Counted from the first letter of the stretch, positions 44,561 to 54,757 are shown. The stretch: 63,365 nucleotides of DNA from UBA724 sp964008075 (GCA_964008075.1 CAXGAP010000002.1:1-63365); one strand, 5' to 3'. Numbers and translations: made by a program. The notes: generated from the letters alone by a model not told the origin.

Positions 44561-45694
44561 CTAGCTGATGGCTTTTTTGTAAGTACGACGACGCTTGTGC
44601 AGTTCATGCTCATAGTTTTTCCACATGAGCTGAATCGAATTGTTTTCCTCTAGTTCGGGATTTGTTTCAACATCTGTAATCCCTTGTGCGTTAAACATTT
44701 TTTGGATGGCGTCAAACAAAATTGCTGTCACTCCTTTGTTTTGATAAGCTGGATCGATGCCTATCAAATAAAATGAAGCCCTGTTGTTTTTTCGAAGTGC
44801 ACGCATGATATGAAAAAATCCAAAGGGATAGAGAGAGCCATTGACTTTTTTTAAGGCTTCTGAAAAGGATGGCATGGTGATAGCAAAGGCAATGAGATTG
44901 CCAGATTTGTCTACTACACACTTAATAAACTTGGGATGGATGTACGAAAAATATTTTTCTTTATAATGCGTAACTTGATTGGGTTGTATAGGTACAAAAG
45001 ACTGTAGGTTGTTATAGGTTTTGTTTAGTAGGTCAAACATCTTATCAACGTATGGCACTAATTCTTTTCGGGTCGAAAATTCAAGCGCACTCAGCTCGTA
45101 TCGTTTTGAAATGAGTTCAGCATATTTCTTTACCTTTTCAGGGGCATCCTCAGGCTTGAATATCTTAATTTGAAACTCGACCCATTCTGCTTGTTTGATA
45201 AGCCCTAGGTCTTCAAGGTGTTTTTTTTGATAGGGGTAATGATACCAAGTGATCATGGTGTTTTTGTATTCATAGCCTTGAACCAAAACCCCTGCTTTGT
45301 CCATATTGGAAAAGCCCATTGGACCTTCGAGATAAGTCAACCCGTTTTGCTTTCCCCACTCATGTACAGCATCGATGAGTAAACGACTTACGTTAAGATC
45401 GTCTATGGTGTCGTACCACCCAAACCGAACCTTAGTTTTGGCTTGTTCTTTGACCTCAATCCAATTGATCAAAGCAGCTATGCGACCGAGAATTTGATTT
45501 CCATTTTTGACAACAAAAAGCTTGGAATCGGCATTTTCAAACACAGGATTTTTTCCACGATTAAAGATAGCTTTTTCTTCACTGGTGATAGGCGGCACCC
45601 ATTGATCACAAGCTTTATAAAGTGTAAAGGGGAATGTAAAAAATGCATGGTATTCTTTTTTTGTATTTACTTCATGTAGGCTGTAATGCTTCAT
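44561..45694 (-). CDS. GNAT-like N-acetyltransferase family protein
   Basis: A 377-residue cytosolic protein. The N-terminal half (HAFFTFPFTLYKACDQWVPP) and C-terminal IGIDPAYQNKGVTAILFD (acyl-CoA pyrophosphate-loop-like) match a large family usually labelled GNAT, with EGPMGFSNMDKAGVLVQGYE in the middle. The substrate is unknown. Its ATG overlaps the stop of the upstream barrel gene by one base (TAATG), and it is followed by mnmE. Confidence 0.78.
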   Translation of the reverse strand: MKHYSLHEVNTKKEYHAFFTFPFTLYKACDQWVPPITSEEKAIFNRGKNPVFENADSKLFVVKNGNQILGRIAALINWIEVKEQAKTKVRFGWYDTIDDLNVSRLLIDAVHEWGKQNGLTYLEGPMGFSNMDKAGVLVQGYEYKNTMITWYHYPYQKKHLEDLGLIKQAEWVEFQIKIFKPEDAPEKVKKYAELISKRYELSALEFSTRKELVPYVDKMFDLLNKTYNNLQSFVPIQPNQVTHYKEKYFSYIHPKFIKCVVDKSGNLIAFAITMPSFSEALKKVNGSLYPFGFFHIMRALRKNNRASFYLIGIDPAYQNKGVTAILFDAIQKMFNAQGITDVETNPELEENNSIQLMWKNYEHELHKRRRTYKKAIS

Positions 45695-46767
45695 TACTTA
45701 TTCTTTTTGGATGCTTTTTTTTGTTTTCGTTCTGCTTGTTTTCTTTCACGTTCACGATCACTAAACTCCTTTATTTTTTCAGCGTTCATTTTTCGATCGA
45801 TACGATTTTTTTTGCGTCGTTTTCTCAGTTCTTTTATCTCTTGGGGAATGCCATTGTCGTTGTATCGATCAATGCGATAAGAAACACCAATGCCTGCTGC
45901 GAACATGCTTGGTGTGTTCTTGAACGTATGACTCAAAAATGCATCAGCTTGTATGTTTTCATTGAACAGATAAACAGCACCAGCTGTTAAAAAAACATCT
46001 GTAGATAACTTGCTGTCAACACTTACTTGCTCTATAAAACCCATCAATCTTCTTTTGATGGGAATCATCAAACTGCTCGACATAAAATTTTGTTCATTGG
46101 CACTTCCCAAATATCTTCTTCCCCAGTTTGTTACAACCACAAAATTATTTAAAAAATGGTTTTGTGTAATTAACATGACTTCTCCTGAAATCTGATTTTG
46201 TTTCAGTGTGGGGGATAGCAGATTAAAAATAGGTGAAAAAGGTTCTCCATAGGGATAGATGTTTCCGAGGCTTAATTCAGATCCCAAATAAAGAGATACT
46301 GCTGGAATCAAATCAACAGCTCGGACGCCTTTATTTGCTTTGTAGCTTTTCATATCGGGCTTATATCGTTCAGAGTTTCGAAATGGATCAAACATCAGGA
46401 GTTTAAACCCAATGGTATTCTTTTTTGTGCCAGCTCTGTTATAGCTCAACCTTCCAGATAGGTTATTAAAAGACAGTTGGTCGTTGTGATAATCAACGCG
46501 ATATATCAGTTCAAGGTTTTGCAAAATCAAACCTGTTCGGAGATCGAGCGTGAATCCTGCGCCTTTACTTTTTGCATCTGCCAGCGAAGCAAATCGGTCT
46601 TGACGATAAGAGGCCCCAAACTCGAGCTGATAAACACCTGGTCCAACAGAAAAAGCTCCCTGTGTAAAACCAGGGCGATTACTGTTGATAATGGGTGTGT
46701 ACTGACTCCACACAAGTGAAGAAACGAACAGTAAAAAAAGACAAAATGTCGCACAGGATTGATTCAT
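45694..46767 (-). CDS. Outer-membrane beta-barrel protein with highly charged C-terminal tail
   Basis: About 357 residues from ATG 46767: signal peptide SCATFCLFLLFVSSLVWSQ, then the MetA/phenol-degradation-type channel motif NSNRPGFTQGAFSVGPGVYQLE and regular barrel strands ending near GIGVSYRIDRY. It then carries a ~50-residue Lys/Arg/Glu-rich tail (IKELRKRRKKNRIDR to RKQKKASKKNK), which is unusual after a barrel. The role is unknown. Heads a minus-strand unit with the acetyltransferase and mnmE. Confidence 0.72.
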   Translation of the reverse strand: MNQSCATFCLFLLFVSSLVWSQYTPIINSNRPGFTQGAFSVGPGVYQLEFGASYRQDRFASLADAKSKGAGFTLDLRTGLILQNLELIYRVDYHNDQLSFNNLSGRLSYNRAGTKKNTIGFKLLMFDPFRNSERYKPDMKSYKANKGVRAVDLIPAVSLYLGSELSLGNIYPYGEPFSPIFNLLSPTLKQNQISGEVMLITQNHFLNNFVVVTNWGRRYLGSANEQNFMSSSLMIPIKRRLMGFIEQVSVDSKLSTDVFLTAGAVYLFNENIQADAFLSHTFKNTPSMFAAGIGVSYRIDRYNDNGIPQEIKELRKRRKKNRIDRKMNAEKIKEFSDRERERKQAERKQKKASKKNK

Positions 46768-46772
46768 CAACT

Positions 46773-46780
46773 CAAATATA
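46773..46780 (-). promoter_or_regulatory. Candidate -7 box immediately before the barrel gene
   Basis: Minus strand reads TATATTTG, exact TAnnTTTG, ending only 5 nt before ATG 46767. At normal spacing transcription would start at or next to the A of the ATG, giving a leaderless or near-leaderless mRNA. Confidence 0.35.
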
Positions 46781-46815
46781 AAGAAATGCTTTAGCACAAG
46801 TAATGCTTAGAATTG

Positions 46816-46823
46816 TATTTTTG
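46816..46823 (+). promoter_or_regulatory. Candidate -7 promoter box for the glycan operon
   Basis: TATTTTTG, exact TAnnTTTG, 19 nt before the YfhO ATG. Confidence 0.4.
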
Positions 46824-46842
46824 ACATTTAAGTATTTGATTA

Positions 46843-49230
46843 ATGATAAAAAATAGCATTCCTCATTTCCTTTCAGTCATGTTTTTAGCCTTGCTATCCT
46901 TGGCTTTTTTCTATCCTTTAATCAGTGGTAAAGTCATCGTGCAGTCTGATATTCAGCAGTTTCAAGGGATGCAGCGACAAGTATTGGAGCATCGTGCCGA
47001 CTATGACGAAGAGCCATATTGGGCTGATAATGCATTTGGTGGAATGCCGACCTATCAAATCACATCTACATATCCTTATGATTTTATTGGAACAATAGAC
47101 AAGTTGATTCGATTTTTACCACGCCCTGCTGATTATCTTTTCGTGTATCTGCTCAGTTTTTATCTTTTGACATTGTATTTTACACCCAAATTTCAAATCG
47201 CAATTGCAGGGGCTATTGCTTTTGGTTTTTCGACTTATTTACTCATTATTTTAGGTGTAGGGCACAATACCAAAGCACTTGCCATTGGTTATATGCCTTT
47301 GATTGTGTTGGGTGTAGCGCATGTGTTTTCCAACAAACGAATAATTGGATTTTCCATACTTACACTGGCGATGGCTTTGCAAATTCATGCCAATCATTAT
47401 CAAATGACCTATTATGTCTTTATACTTGTGGGTTTGATGGCACTTGGCTTTGCGATCGAATTGTTGCAAAATCGAAAATATCAATCTCTGATAAAATCAT
47501 TTTCGTTGATGATTTTTGCAACATTATTGGCACTTAGTTTTAACGCAACTCAACTGCTTGCAACGAGTGAATATGCAAAAGAAAGCACAAGGGGCAATTC
47601 ATCACTGAAAGAAAACGCATTGGGTGATACAACATCATCTACCGATGGATTGTCTTTTGATTATATCACTGAATACAGTTATGGTTTTGTTGAAACGCTA
47701 AACCTCATCATCCCACGTATTACGGGTGGTGGTAGTGGCGATCGTCCTGACCCTTCAGGAGAACTATCACAATTTTTACAAACTGTCGATGCTGAAACAG
47801 CACAATACGTATTTTCATATGCACGTACATATTGGGGTGATCAGCCCATCGTTGAAGCACCTGCATATATTGGAATCACAGTATTTTTCCTGTCGCTGAT
47901 TGGTTTCTTTTTGATGCACAAGCGTTGGCGATTAATTTTACTGTCATCAATTGTTGTTTCACTGTTGATTTCATGGGGGAAGCACTTACCTCAACTCACT
48001 CAATTTTTGATTGATTATGTACCTTATTACAACAAGTTTAGGGCAGTGAGCTCTGCACAGGTCATCTTGGAACTTTGTTTTCCAATCGCTGCTGTTATGG
48101 GTATGATTAGTTTGATGGATATTTCTAATTCATCTCGTTTAAAAGTGCTCAATCGCAGTCTTTTGCTTGTGATGGGCCTGTTGGGATTGGTTTGGATTAC
48201 TGCTGTTTCTGTATTTGATTATAAGTCTGATTTTGAAATTTTTTCTGCTTACCCAGAAATTTTAAATCCCTTGAAAGAGGATCGAAAATCAATGCTTCTC
48301 TATGATTTATTGCGATCAGTTGGCTTCATTGTTGTGACCTATGCTGTTTGTCGTTTGGCATTTTTAGACAATAAAAAACAATTTGTAGTTCCTATTGTCG
48401 CCTTGGTGATTTTGATCGATCTATGGTCATTTGCGCGCAATTATGTTAACATTGATGACTTTGCGAATAAATCAGTGATGCAGCGTCCATTTCAAGCCAC
48501 TGCTGCCGACAGAGCGATACAAAAAGACACAACTCGATATCGAGTATTTGAACCACGCCTTCGCATGGCACATGCGAGAACTGCTTACTTTCACAATACA
48601 ATTGGAGGCTATCATGGTGCTAAGCCCCATCGTATGCAATCTTTATATGACTATCATTTGAGCGAAACGATTTCGCCAAATGTTGTCAATATGCTCAACA
48701 TCAAATATACCTTACAAACTGCTGAGGATGGAAGTCTGACTGCTGGTGTAAATCCCAGTGCTTTTGGTAATGCATGGCTCGTCGAGGAGGTCATTTCTTG
48801 TTCTTCTGCTGATGATGAAATTCAGCGCCTTACCACTGAGGATCTTGAGCGTAAAGCACTTACAACAGAGAATATCTCTCAAAACAAGTTTGTATTGGAC
48901 AGCCTTTCTCAAATTTCGTTGGTCAGTCATAAAGCTAATGAGTTGAGATATCGTGCGACAGTCTCATCAACTTCATTTGCTGTTTTTTCAGAGATGTATT
49001 ACCCACACGGTTGGAAGTCGTTTTTGAATGGAGAGGAAGTTTCACATCATCGTGTAAACTATGCACTTCGAGGGCTTATTATTCCTGCAGGTACGCATGA
49101 GATTCTTTTTCGATTTGAGCCAGATGTGATTGCAAGAGGTTCACGCATTCGATTGGCTGGATATGTAATTTTCAGCTTGATTGCCTTTGTATTTTTTGTG
49201 CCGTTGAAGAGATTTGGATTAAAGCAATAA
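46843..49230 (+). CDS. YfhO family membrane protein
   Basis: A 795-residue inner-membrane protein with about twelve helices and a soluble C-terminal part. YfhO homologues are GT-C-type proteins implicated in glycosylation of lipoteichoic acid or other lipid-linked glycans. Matching regions: LSLAFFYPLISGKVIVQSD, YWADNAFGGMPTYQI (acidic catalytic-type loop), GGYHGAKPHR and the C-terminal YYPHGWKSFLNGEEV. Heads the plus-strand trio with a glycosyltransferase (4 bp) and a flippase. Confidence 0.9.
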   Translation: MIKNSIPHFLSVMFLALLSLAFFYPLISGKVIVQSDIQQFQGMQRQVLEHRADYDEEPYWADNAFGGMPTYQITSTYPYDFIGTIDKLIRFLPRPADYLFVYLLSFYLLTLYFTPKFQIAIAGAIAFGFSTYLLIILGVGHNTKALAIGYMPLIVLGVAHVFSNKRIIGFSILTLAMALQIHANHYQMTYYVFILVGLMALGFAIELLQNRKYQSLIKSFSLMIFATLLALSFNATQLLATSEYAKESTRGNSSLKENALGDTTSSTDGLSFDYITEYSYGFVETLNLIIPRITGGGSGDRPDPSGELSQFLQTVDAETAQYVFSYARTYWGDQPIVEAPAYIGITVFFLSLIGFFLMHKRWRLILLSSIVVSLLISWGKHLPQLTQFLIDYVPYYNKFRAVSSAQVILELCFPIAAVMGMISLMDISNSSRLKVLNRSLLLVMGLLGLVWITAVSVFDYKSDFEIFSAYPEILNPLKEDRKSMLLYDLLRSVGFIVVTYAVCRLAFLDNKKQFVVPIVALVILIDLWSFARNYVNIDDFANKSVMQRPFQATAADRAIQKDTTRYRVFEPRLRMAHARTAYFHNTIGGYHGAKPHRMQSLYDYHLSETISPNVVNMLNIKYTLQTAEDGSLTAGVNPSAFGNAWLVEEVISCSSADDEIQRLTTEDLERKALTTENISQNKFVLDSLSQISLVSHKANELRYRATVSSTSFAVFSEMYYPHGWKSFLNGEEVSHHRVNYALRGLIIPAGTHEILFRFEPDVIARGSRIRLAGYVIFSLIAFVFFVPLKRFGLKQ

Positions 49231-49234
49231 CACT

Positions 49235-50482
49235 TTGGGGACTTCACAAACAAAACATATCATCCTTGTAAGTTACTACTGGCCACCAGCTGGTGGATCG
49301 GGGGTGCAGCGTTGGTGGTTTTTCACAAACGAACTTGCAAAAAAGGGATGGACAATTGATGTGATTACTGTTCAGTACCCAGTTGGAACTCCTGTAGATT
49401 CATCTTTTACTGATCAAGCACACCCCAACATCAAGATATATCCCCTTTCGATTTGGGAACCTGGAAAGCGCTTGTACAGCACGACAAAACCCAAAACATC
49501 TAAGGGATTATTTTCATATGTTGTTCGTTGGATTCGTGCCAATTTTTTCTTCCCAGATGCTCGACAGTTTTTTATCAAACCAGCAATTCGTTTGGTTGAA
49601 AAGTGTTTGGCGGCACAACCCACCCAGTGGCTGATTACCACAGGACCACCACATAGCATGCACATGGTTGGTCGTGCAATTCGAAAATCAAATGATGTAC
49701 AATGGTTGGCTGATTTCCGTGATCCTTGGACACAATTTTATGTCAATCATGAGTTGCCAATGATGTTATTTGTTCGACAAAAGCACAAACGCATTGAACA
49801 GCAAGTGATTTCAACTGCTGATTATGTGGTGACAACAACACCAAGCTTGGCAACGCTCTATTCTGCCATAAACCCCTCAGTGAGTTGTATTTACAATGGA
49901 TATGAAAAGATATTGGAGGGAACACTATCTAAGGAGTTTTCCATCACCTACACAGGTGTTTTAAAACCCAATCAGCATATCGAAACACTTTGGTCTGTCT
50001 TCGATAAACTTTCCTCTATCGATCAAGTGTTTGCAAATAATGCGCATTTGCATTTGTATGGCGTTTATGAAAACAAGCCAATTCCTCCAGTAATGGAGAA
50101 TCAAGTCACCGTTCATGGCTATCATGCAAAAGAGGTGATCGACAACATACTTCCACAGTCCCATCTACTGTTATTGTTGGGTAATGATCAACCCCAAAGT
50201 CAGTTTGTTATTCACGGAAAATTGTATGCTTACATGGCTGCTCAACGTCCTATTTTGGCTATTGTCAACAAACATGGCGATATGTCCAAAATCATTAAAG
50301 ACTTTCAGTTAGGAGCTGCTTTTTTATATACTGAAATCGATAAAATGACTGCTTGGATTGCAACTGTATTTGAAGATTATAAATCAAAAACGAGTGCACC
50401 CCTACAACAACCCGATCAGCGTTTTTCGCGTAAAAAACAAGCCGAACAACTACATTTGTATCTTAATCAATCAAACAACTGA
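49235..50482 (+). CDS. GT4-type glycosyltransferase
   Basis: A 415-residue cytosolic enzyme with N-terminal VSYYWPPAGGSGVQRWWFFTNELAKKG, the donor-loop segment LADFRDPWTQFY, and a C-terminal Rossmann half ending FSRKKQAEQLHLYL. The acceptor is unknown. It uses a TTG start at 49235, 4 nt after YfhO, and its stop overlaps the flippase start (TGATG), so translation is probably coupled. With its neighbours it builds a surface polysaccharide. Confidence 0.88.
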   Translation: MGTSQTKHIILVSYYWPPAGGSGVQRWWFFTNELAKKGWTIDVITVQYPVGTPVDSSFTDQAHPNIKIYPLSIWEPGKRLYSTTKPKTSKGLFSYVVRWIRANFFFPDARQFFIKPAIRLVEKCLAAQPTQWLITTGPPHSMHMVGRAIRKSNDVQWLADFRDPWTQFYVNHELPMMLFVRQKHKRIEQQVISTADYVVTTTPSLATLYSAINPSVSCIYNGYEKILEGTLSKEFSITYTGVLKPNQHIETLWSVFDKLSSIDQVFANNAHLHLYGVYENKPIPPVMENQVTVHGYHAKEVIDNILPQSHLLLLLGNDQPQSQFVIHGKLYAYMAAQRPILAIVNKHGDMSKIIKDFQLGAAFLYTEIDKMTAWIATVFEDYKSKTSAPLQQPDQRFSRKKQAEQLHLYLNQSNN

Positions 50483-51936
50483 TGGGAATCGTTGCCAAAC
50501 AAACCTCTCAAAATATACTGACAATCGGCATTGCCTTTATGTTTGGGGGGATCAATACATTGGTGTTTTACCCTGCTTTTCTTTCTGCTGAGGCCTATGG
50601 GCTTGTTGTCTTTTTATTGGCAACATCCAACTTACTCATGCCATTGATTGGCTTTGGGATTCATCAGACCATCATTCGATATTACAGCTCTTTTCAGGAA
50701 AAAGAGATGCAGCAGCGATTTATGAATTTTGTTGTTCTCTTACCACTTTTGATTGCCTTGCTCACAGGGTGTATTTGTATTACTTTTTATCACTCTATTG
50801 TCAACAGCCTTTCCATACAAAATCCGATCATTGCTGATTACACCTGGGTCATATTTGTTGTGGCATTTGCCACTGCTTATTTTGAAGTATTTTACGCTTG
50901 GGCTCGTGTTCAATTGCAGTCTGTGCTTGGCAATGTCCTCAAAGAGATTTACCCTAGATTTTTTCTCTTCCTCCTTTTGATTGCCTTGTACTTTTTCGAG
51001 CTGTCATTTGATCAATTTATTATCACCTTAGTCATTGGCTATTTTATTCGTTTGTTGTTGATGATTCTGTTAGCAAATCATTACTATCCAGTTAGTATTC
51101 GTTTACATTTTCCCTCAAATATTCGTTCGATTTTAATCTATTCAGCTACCATATTACTGGCTGCATTTGCAGGGAGTTTAATCATCGACATCGATAAGTT
51201 TATGATACCTCAGTTGCAAGAGATAAAGCAAACAGCTTTTTATGCCATTGCAATTTTCGCTGCCACACTAGTCGAAGTGCCAGCACGTGCGATGCAGCAA
51301 ATTTTGAACCCCTTGGTTGCAACAGCAGTGAATGAAAATAATCCAAAAGAAGTCAACAATCTTTATAAAAAAAGTGCTCTCAACCTGGTTGTAGTTTCGG
51401 GTTGGTTTTTCTTGTTGGTGAATCTCAACAGCGAAGCCTTATTCTCCTTGTTACCTGATGTGGGCTATCAAACAGCCACTACTGTTGTTTTATATATTTC
51501 CTTAGCAAAACTCCTAACGATGATTTTTGGTTGTGGAAGTGCGATTATTTCAAACAGTTCATTTTATCAGATCACACTTTTATTTTCAATCCTCATGGCA
51601 TTGGGGGTTACACTGCTTAACATCTTGTGGATACCTGCCTATGGAATCGATGGTGCAGCACTTGCAACATTGGTTGTGATTGGCTCTTCTATCCTTCTAA
51701 AGATGGCTTATTTGTATTATAAAATCAATGCGCATCCATTCTCGTGGAATATGTGTAAAACCCTAATTGTTGTTGGGATATTGTTTGTTGTTTTTGATTC
51801 GTTTGACTTCACAGTATCGCCCATCCTTCAAATCGTTTTGACATCAGCATTGGTGTCAGTTTTTTACTTTACGATTGTTGTCCAATTTAAGCTTTCCAAC
51901 GACTTAATTCGCTTGCTACATCGAGTGATCAAATAA
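50482..51936 (+). CDS. Polysaccharide flippase, Wzx-type (MOP superfamily)
   Basis: A 484-residue protein with 12-14 predicted helices and the MATE/MOP pattern (FGGINTLVFYPAFLSAEAYGLV; SLIIDIDKFMIPQL with helix-buried charges). It should flip lipid-linked sugar repeats across the inner membrane. The ATG shares a base with the glycosyltransferase stop. Its 3' end overlaps the convergent uvrA gene by 21 nt, so both C-termini use the same DNA. Confidence 0.88.
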   Translation: MGIVAKQTSQNILTIGIAFMFGGINTLVFYPAFLSAEAYGLVVFLLATSNLLMPLIGFGIHQTIIRYYSSFQEKEMQQRFMNFVVLLPLLIALLTGCICITFYHSIVNSLSIQNPIIADYTWVIFVVAFATAYFEVFYAWARVQLQSVLGNVLKEIYPRFFLFLLLIALYFFELSFDQFIITLVIGYFIRLLLMILLANHYYPVSIRLHFPSNIRSILIYSATILLAAFAGSLIIDIDKFMIPQLQEIKQTAFYAIAIFAATLVEVPARAMQQILNPLVATAVNENNPKEVNNLYKKSALNLVVVSGWFFLLVNLNSEALFSLLPDVGYQTATTVVLYISLAKLLTMIFGCGSAIISNSSFYQITLLFSILMALGVTLLNILWIPAYGIDGAALATLVVIGSSILLKMAYLYYKINAHPFSWNMCKTLIVVGILFVVFDSFDFTVSPILQIVLTSALVSVFYFTIVVQFKLSNDLIRLLHRVIK

Positions 51937-54663
51937 CTTTTTATAAAGGCTTGACTTTCGATTGGTATTGATTTCTTTAGGACTTCCTGTTGCCAGTAGT
52001 TCCCCACCCAATTGCCCACCATTTGGACCCAAATCTATGATGTGATCGACGTGTTCGATCAGACTCGTGTTGTGTTCAATAACTATAATACTATGCCCTA
52101 GATCAATGAGTTGACGAAAGGATTTCAGCAGCTTTCCAATATCGTGGAAATGAAGTCCAGTGGTTGGTTCATCGAAGAGAAACAAAACACTACCCTTATG
52201 ACTCCCCTTGGTTAGAAAACTCGCCAACTTGATTCGTTGGGCTTCGCCACCCGAAAGGGTAGATGATGATTGTCCTAGGGCAATATACCCCATCCCAACA
52301 TCAGCTAGTGATTGGATTTTTTTTACAATTTTGTTTTCGTTGTATTTTTTGAAAAAAGCAAGTGCTTCGTCAACACTCATCGACAGAATATCAAAGATGT
52401 TTTTCTCTGCAAAGCGAACTTCTAGTACCTCTCGTTTAAAGCGTTTTCCTTCACAAGTTTCACATTTCAATTTGACATTAGCCATAAACTGCATTTCGAT
52501 TGTAACTTCACCTTCTCCCTTGCAGCTTTCACATCGACCACCATCGACATTAAACGAAAAATGCTTGGCTGAATAACCAGCCAATTTTGAGGCTTGTTGG
52601 TCGGCAAAAAGTTTTCGAATGATATCATAGGCTTTGATATAAGTGATCGGGTTGGAGCGCGACGAGGTGCCAATTGGGTTTTGACTGATGTACTCAATTG
52701 CAGTGATATCGTTTAGATCACCACCAATACCACTGTGTTGACCTGGCTTTTCAGTAAAGATTTTTTTTTCTCTCAGCAGTGCGGGCCAGAGAATTCCTTT
52801 GATTAGGGTGCTTTTCCCACTACCCGAAACCCCTGTTACAGCAGTGATGGAATGCAGCGGAAATCGAACGTCGATATTTTTTAAATTGTTTTCACGTGCG
52901 CCTCTTAGTTCGATGTATTTTGATGTTTTGATAGGATTTGTTTTTTGGGCGATCATCTCCTTTCCATTAAGGTAGGATGCAGTGAGGCCATTGGATTGCA
53001 GAATATCGTTCAATGCACCTTGCACAACAATTTCACCTCCAAAAAGACCTGCCTCAGGACCCAGATCCACAATCTCATCTGCTGCACGAATGATATCTTC
53101 ATCATGCTCAACAACAATCACAGTATTGCCGAGGTCACGTAGTTTTTCCAAAATGCGAATCAATCGTTTTGTGTCTTTGGGGTGTAGACCAATGCTTGGT
53201 TCGTCGAGGATATACATCGACCCAACCAAACTGCTACCAAGCGAGGTTGCCAAATTGATTCGTTGCGACTCCCCTCCAGACAAACTGTTTGACTTTCGGT
53301 TGAGTGTGAGGTATGACAAGCCAACTTCACAGAGAAAATCCAACCGGCTTATGATTTCTGTGAGCAATCGTTCAGCGATCTGTTGGTCCTGCTTGTTAAG
53401 CTTGAGTTGTTGCATAAAGTTCAACAATTCATGTACTGGCATATCAACTAAATCCCCAATTGATTTTTCATTGATTTTGACATATTGTGTGTCTCTCCGA
53501 AGTCGTTTGCCCTCACAAGTTGTACAGCTTGTGCGACCTCTATATCGCGACAACATCACACGATTTTGAATCTTATAGCTTTTCTTTTCGAGTCGTTGAA
53601 AAAACGCATCAATTCCTTTAAATTGTTTGTTGCCTTGCCACAACAGTTTTTTGTGTTTTTCTGTGAGTTCGAAATAGGGTTTATGGATTGGAAAATCAAA
53701 CAAACGAGCAGTTTCGATCAGTTTCTTTTTATAGCGACTAGCACTCGACGAGCGCCAAGGCGCAACTGCATCTTCATAAATAGACAGTGCTGTATTTGGG
53801 ATCACCAAATCGTGATCAATCCCAATCAAGTCGCCATATCCTTCGCAGTCTGGGCATGCGCCCAAGGGGTTATTGAAGCTAAACAAATGTGGTGTTGGCT
53901 CGAGAAATGTCATACCATCTCTTGCAAATTGATTTGAGAAATCTTTATACAGGTCATCATATGGGAAAAAGAGTTGAAGGTTCCCTTTACCTTCAAAAAA
54001 AGCAGTCTCCAACGAATCTGCCAAGCGACTCAATGCATCTTCATCTGTTTTCAAAATCACTCGGTCTATAACGAGGTGGCAGGAAGAGGGTGGATTGTCT
54101 TTCTCCTCATTGATGCGAACAACCTGCCCATCGACTAAAATTCTTGCATAGCCTTGTTGTTCAAAGAGATTTAGAACCTGTTCCATCGACCGGTTTTCAT
54201 CGATTGTAACAGGGGATAAAACAATCATTTTTGTTCCTTCTTTGTGTGTTTTGATATCATCGAGGATGTCGCTCACACTGTCTTTGGAAACAACTTCATT
54301 GGAAATGGGGGAGTAGGTTTTGCCAATGCGTGCATAGAGCAGCTTTAGGTAATCATAGACTTCGGTTGTGGTACCGACTGTTGACCTTGGGTTGGTGCTA
54401 TTGACTTTTTGTTCGATTGCAATGGCAGGGGCAAGACCCTCAATTTTATCCACTTTAGGTTTGTCGAGACGACCCAAAAACTGCCGTGCATAGGATGACA
54501 AACTTTCCACATAACGACGTTGACCCTCAGCATAGAGGGTATCAAAGGCTAAACTCGACTTTCCAGAGCCAGAAAGCCCTGTAAACACGACCAGTTTACG
54601 ACTGGGAATATCAATATTTATATCTTTCAGGTTGTGCATTTTTGCACCACGGACCCGGATCAT
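51916..54663 (-). CDS. uvrA: Excinuclease ABC subunit A
   Basis: ATPase that finds bulky DNA lesions and loads UvrB in nucleotide excision repair. About 915 residues. Two ABC modules: the first Walker A is TGLSGSGKSSLAFDT near residue 30, first zinc-binding Cys pairs CPDC and CTTC, signature LSGGESQRINLA; the second Walker A is TGVSGSGKSTL, zinc pairs CESC and CETC, signature LSGGEAQRIKLA. Slightly shorter than the usual 940. ATG 54663 (MIRVRGAKMHNLK) is chosen over the TTG extension to 54684. Confidence 0.97.
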   Translation of the reverse strand: MIRVRGAKMHNLKDINIDIPSRKLVVFTGLSGSGKSSLAFDTLYAEGQRRYVESLSSYARQFLGRLDKPKVDKIEGLAPAIAIEQKVNSTNPRSTVGTTTEVYDYLKLLYARIGKTYSPISNEVVSKDSVSDILDDIKTHKEGTKMIVLSPVTIDENRSMEQVLNLFEQQGYARILVDGQVVRINEEKDNPPSSCHLVIDRVILKTDEDALSRLADSLETAFFEGKGNLQLFFPYDDLYKDFSNQFARDGMTFLEPTPHLFSFNNPLGACPDCEGYGDLIGIDHDLVIPNTALSIYEDAVAPWRSSSASRYKKKLIETARLFDFPIHKPYFELTEKHKKLLWQGNKQFKGIDAFFQRLEKKSYKIQNRVMLSRYRGRTSCTTCEGKRLRRDTQYVKINEKSIGDLVDMPVHELLNFMQQLKLNKQDQQIAERLLTEIISRLDFLCEVGLSYLTLNRKSNSLSGGESQRINLATSLGSSLVGSMYILDEPSIGLHPKDTKRLIRILEKLRDLGNTVIVVEHDEDIIRAADEIVDLGPEAGLFGGEIVVQGALNDILQSNGLTASYLNGKEMIAQKTNPIKTSKYIELRGARENNLKNIDVRFPLHSITAVTGVSGSGKSTLIKGILWPALLREKKIFTEKPGQHSGIGGDLNDITAIEYISQNPIGTSSRSNPITYIKAYDIIRKLFADQQASKLAGYSAKHFSFNVDGGRCESCKGEGEVTIEMQFMANVKLKCETCEGKRFKREVLEVRFAEKNIFDILSMSVDEALAFFKKYNENKIVKKIQSLADVGMGYIALGQSSSTLSGGEAQRIKLASFLTKGSHKGSVLFLFDEPTTGLHFHDIGKLLKSFRQLIDLGHSIIVIEHNTSLIEHVDHIIDLGPNGGQLGGELLATGSPKEINTNRKSSLYKKLFDHSM

Positions 54664-54757
54664 TTTTTCTTTTTTCAATTGCAATTAGCTTTTAACCATA
54701 AAATGTTTTTGGATAATCGTTAAAAATACTTATAAATTGTTCACTATCAATATAATT

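Noticed and set aside
52982..53569. 195-codon plus-strand frame inside uvrA
   Set aside because: Shadow in the opposite strand of the ATPase coding region; Ser/Arg-rich without motifs.
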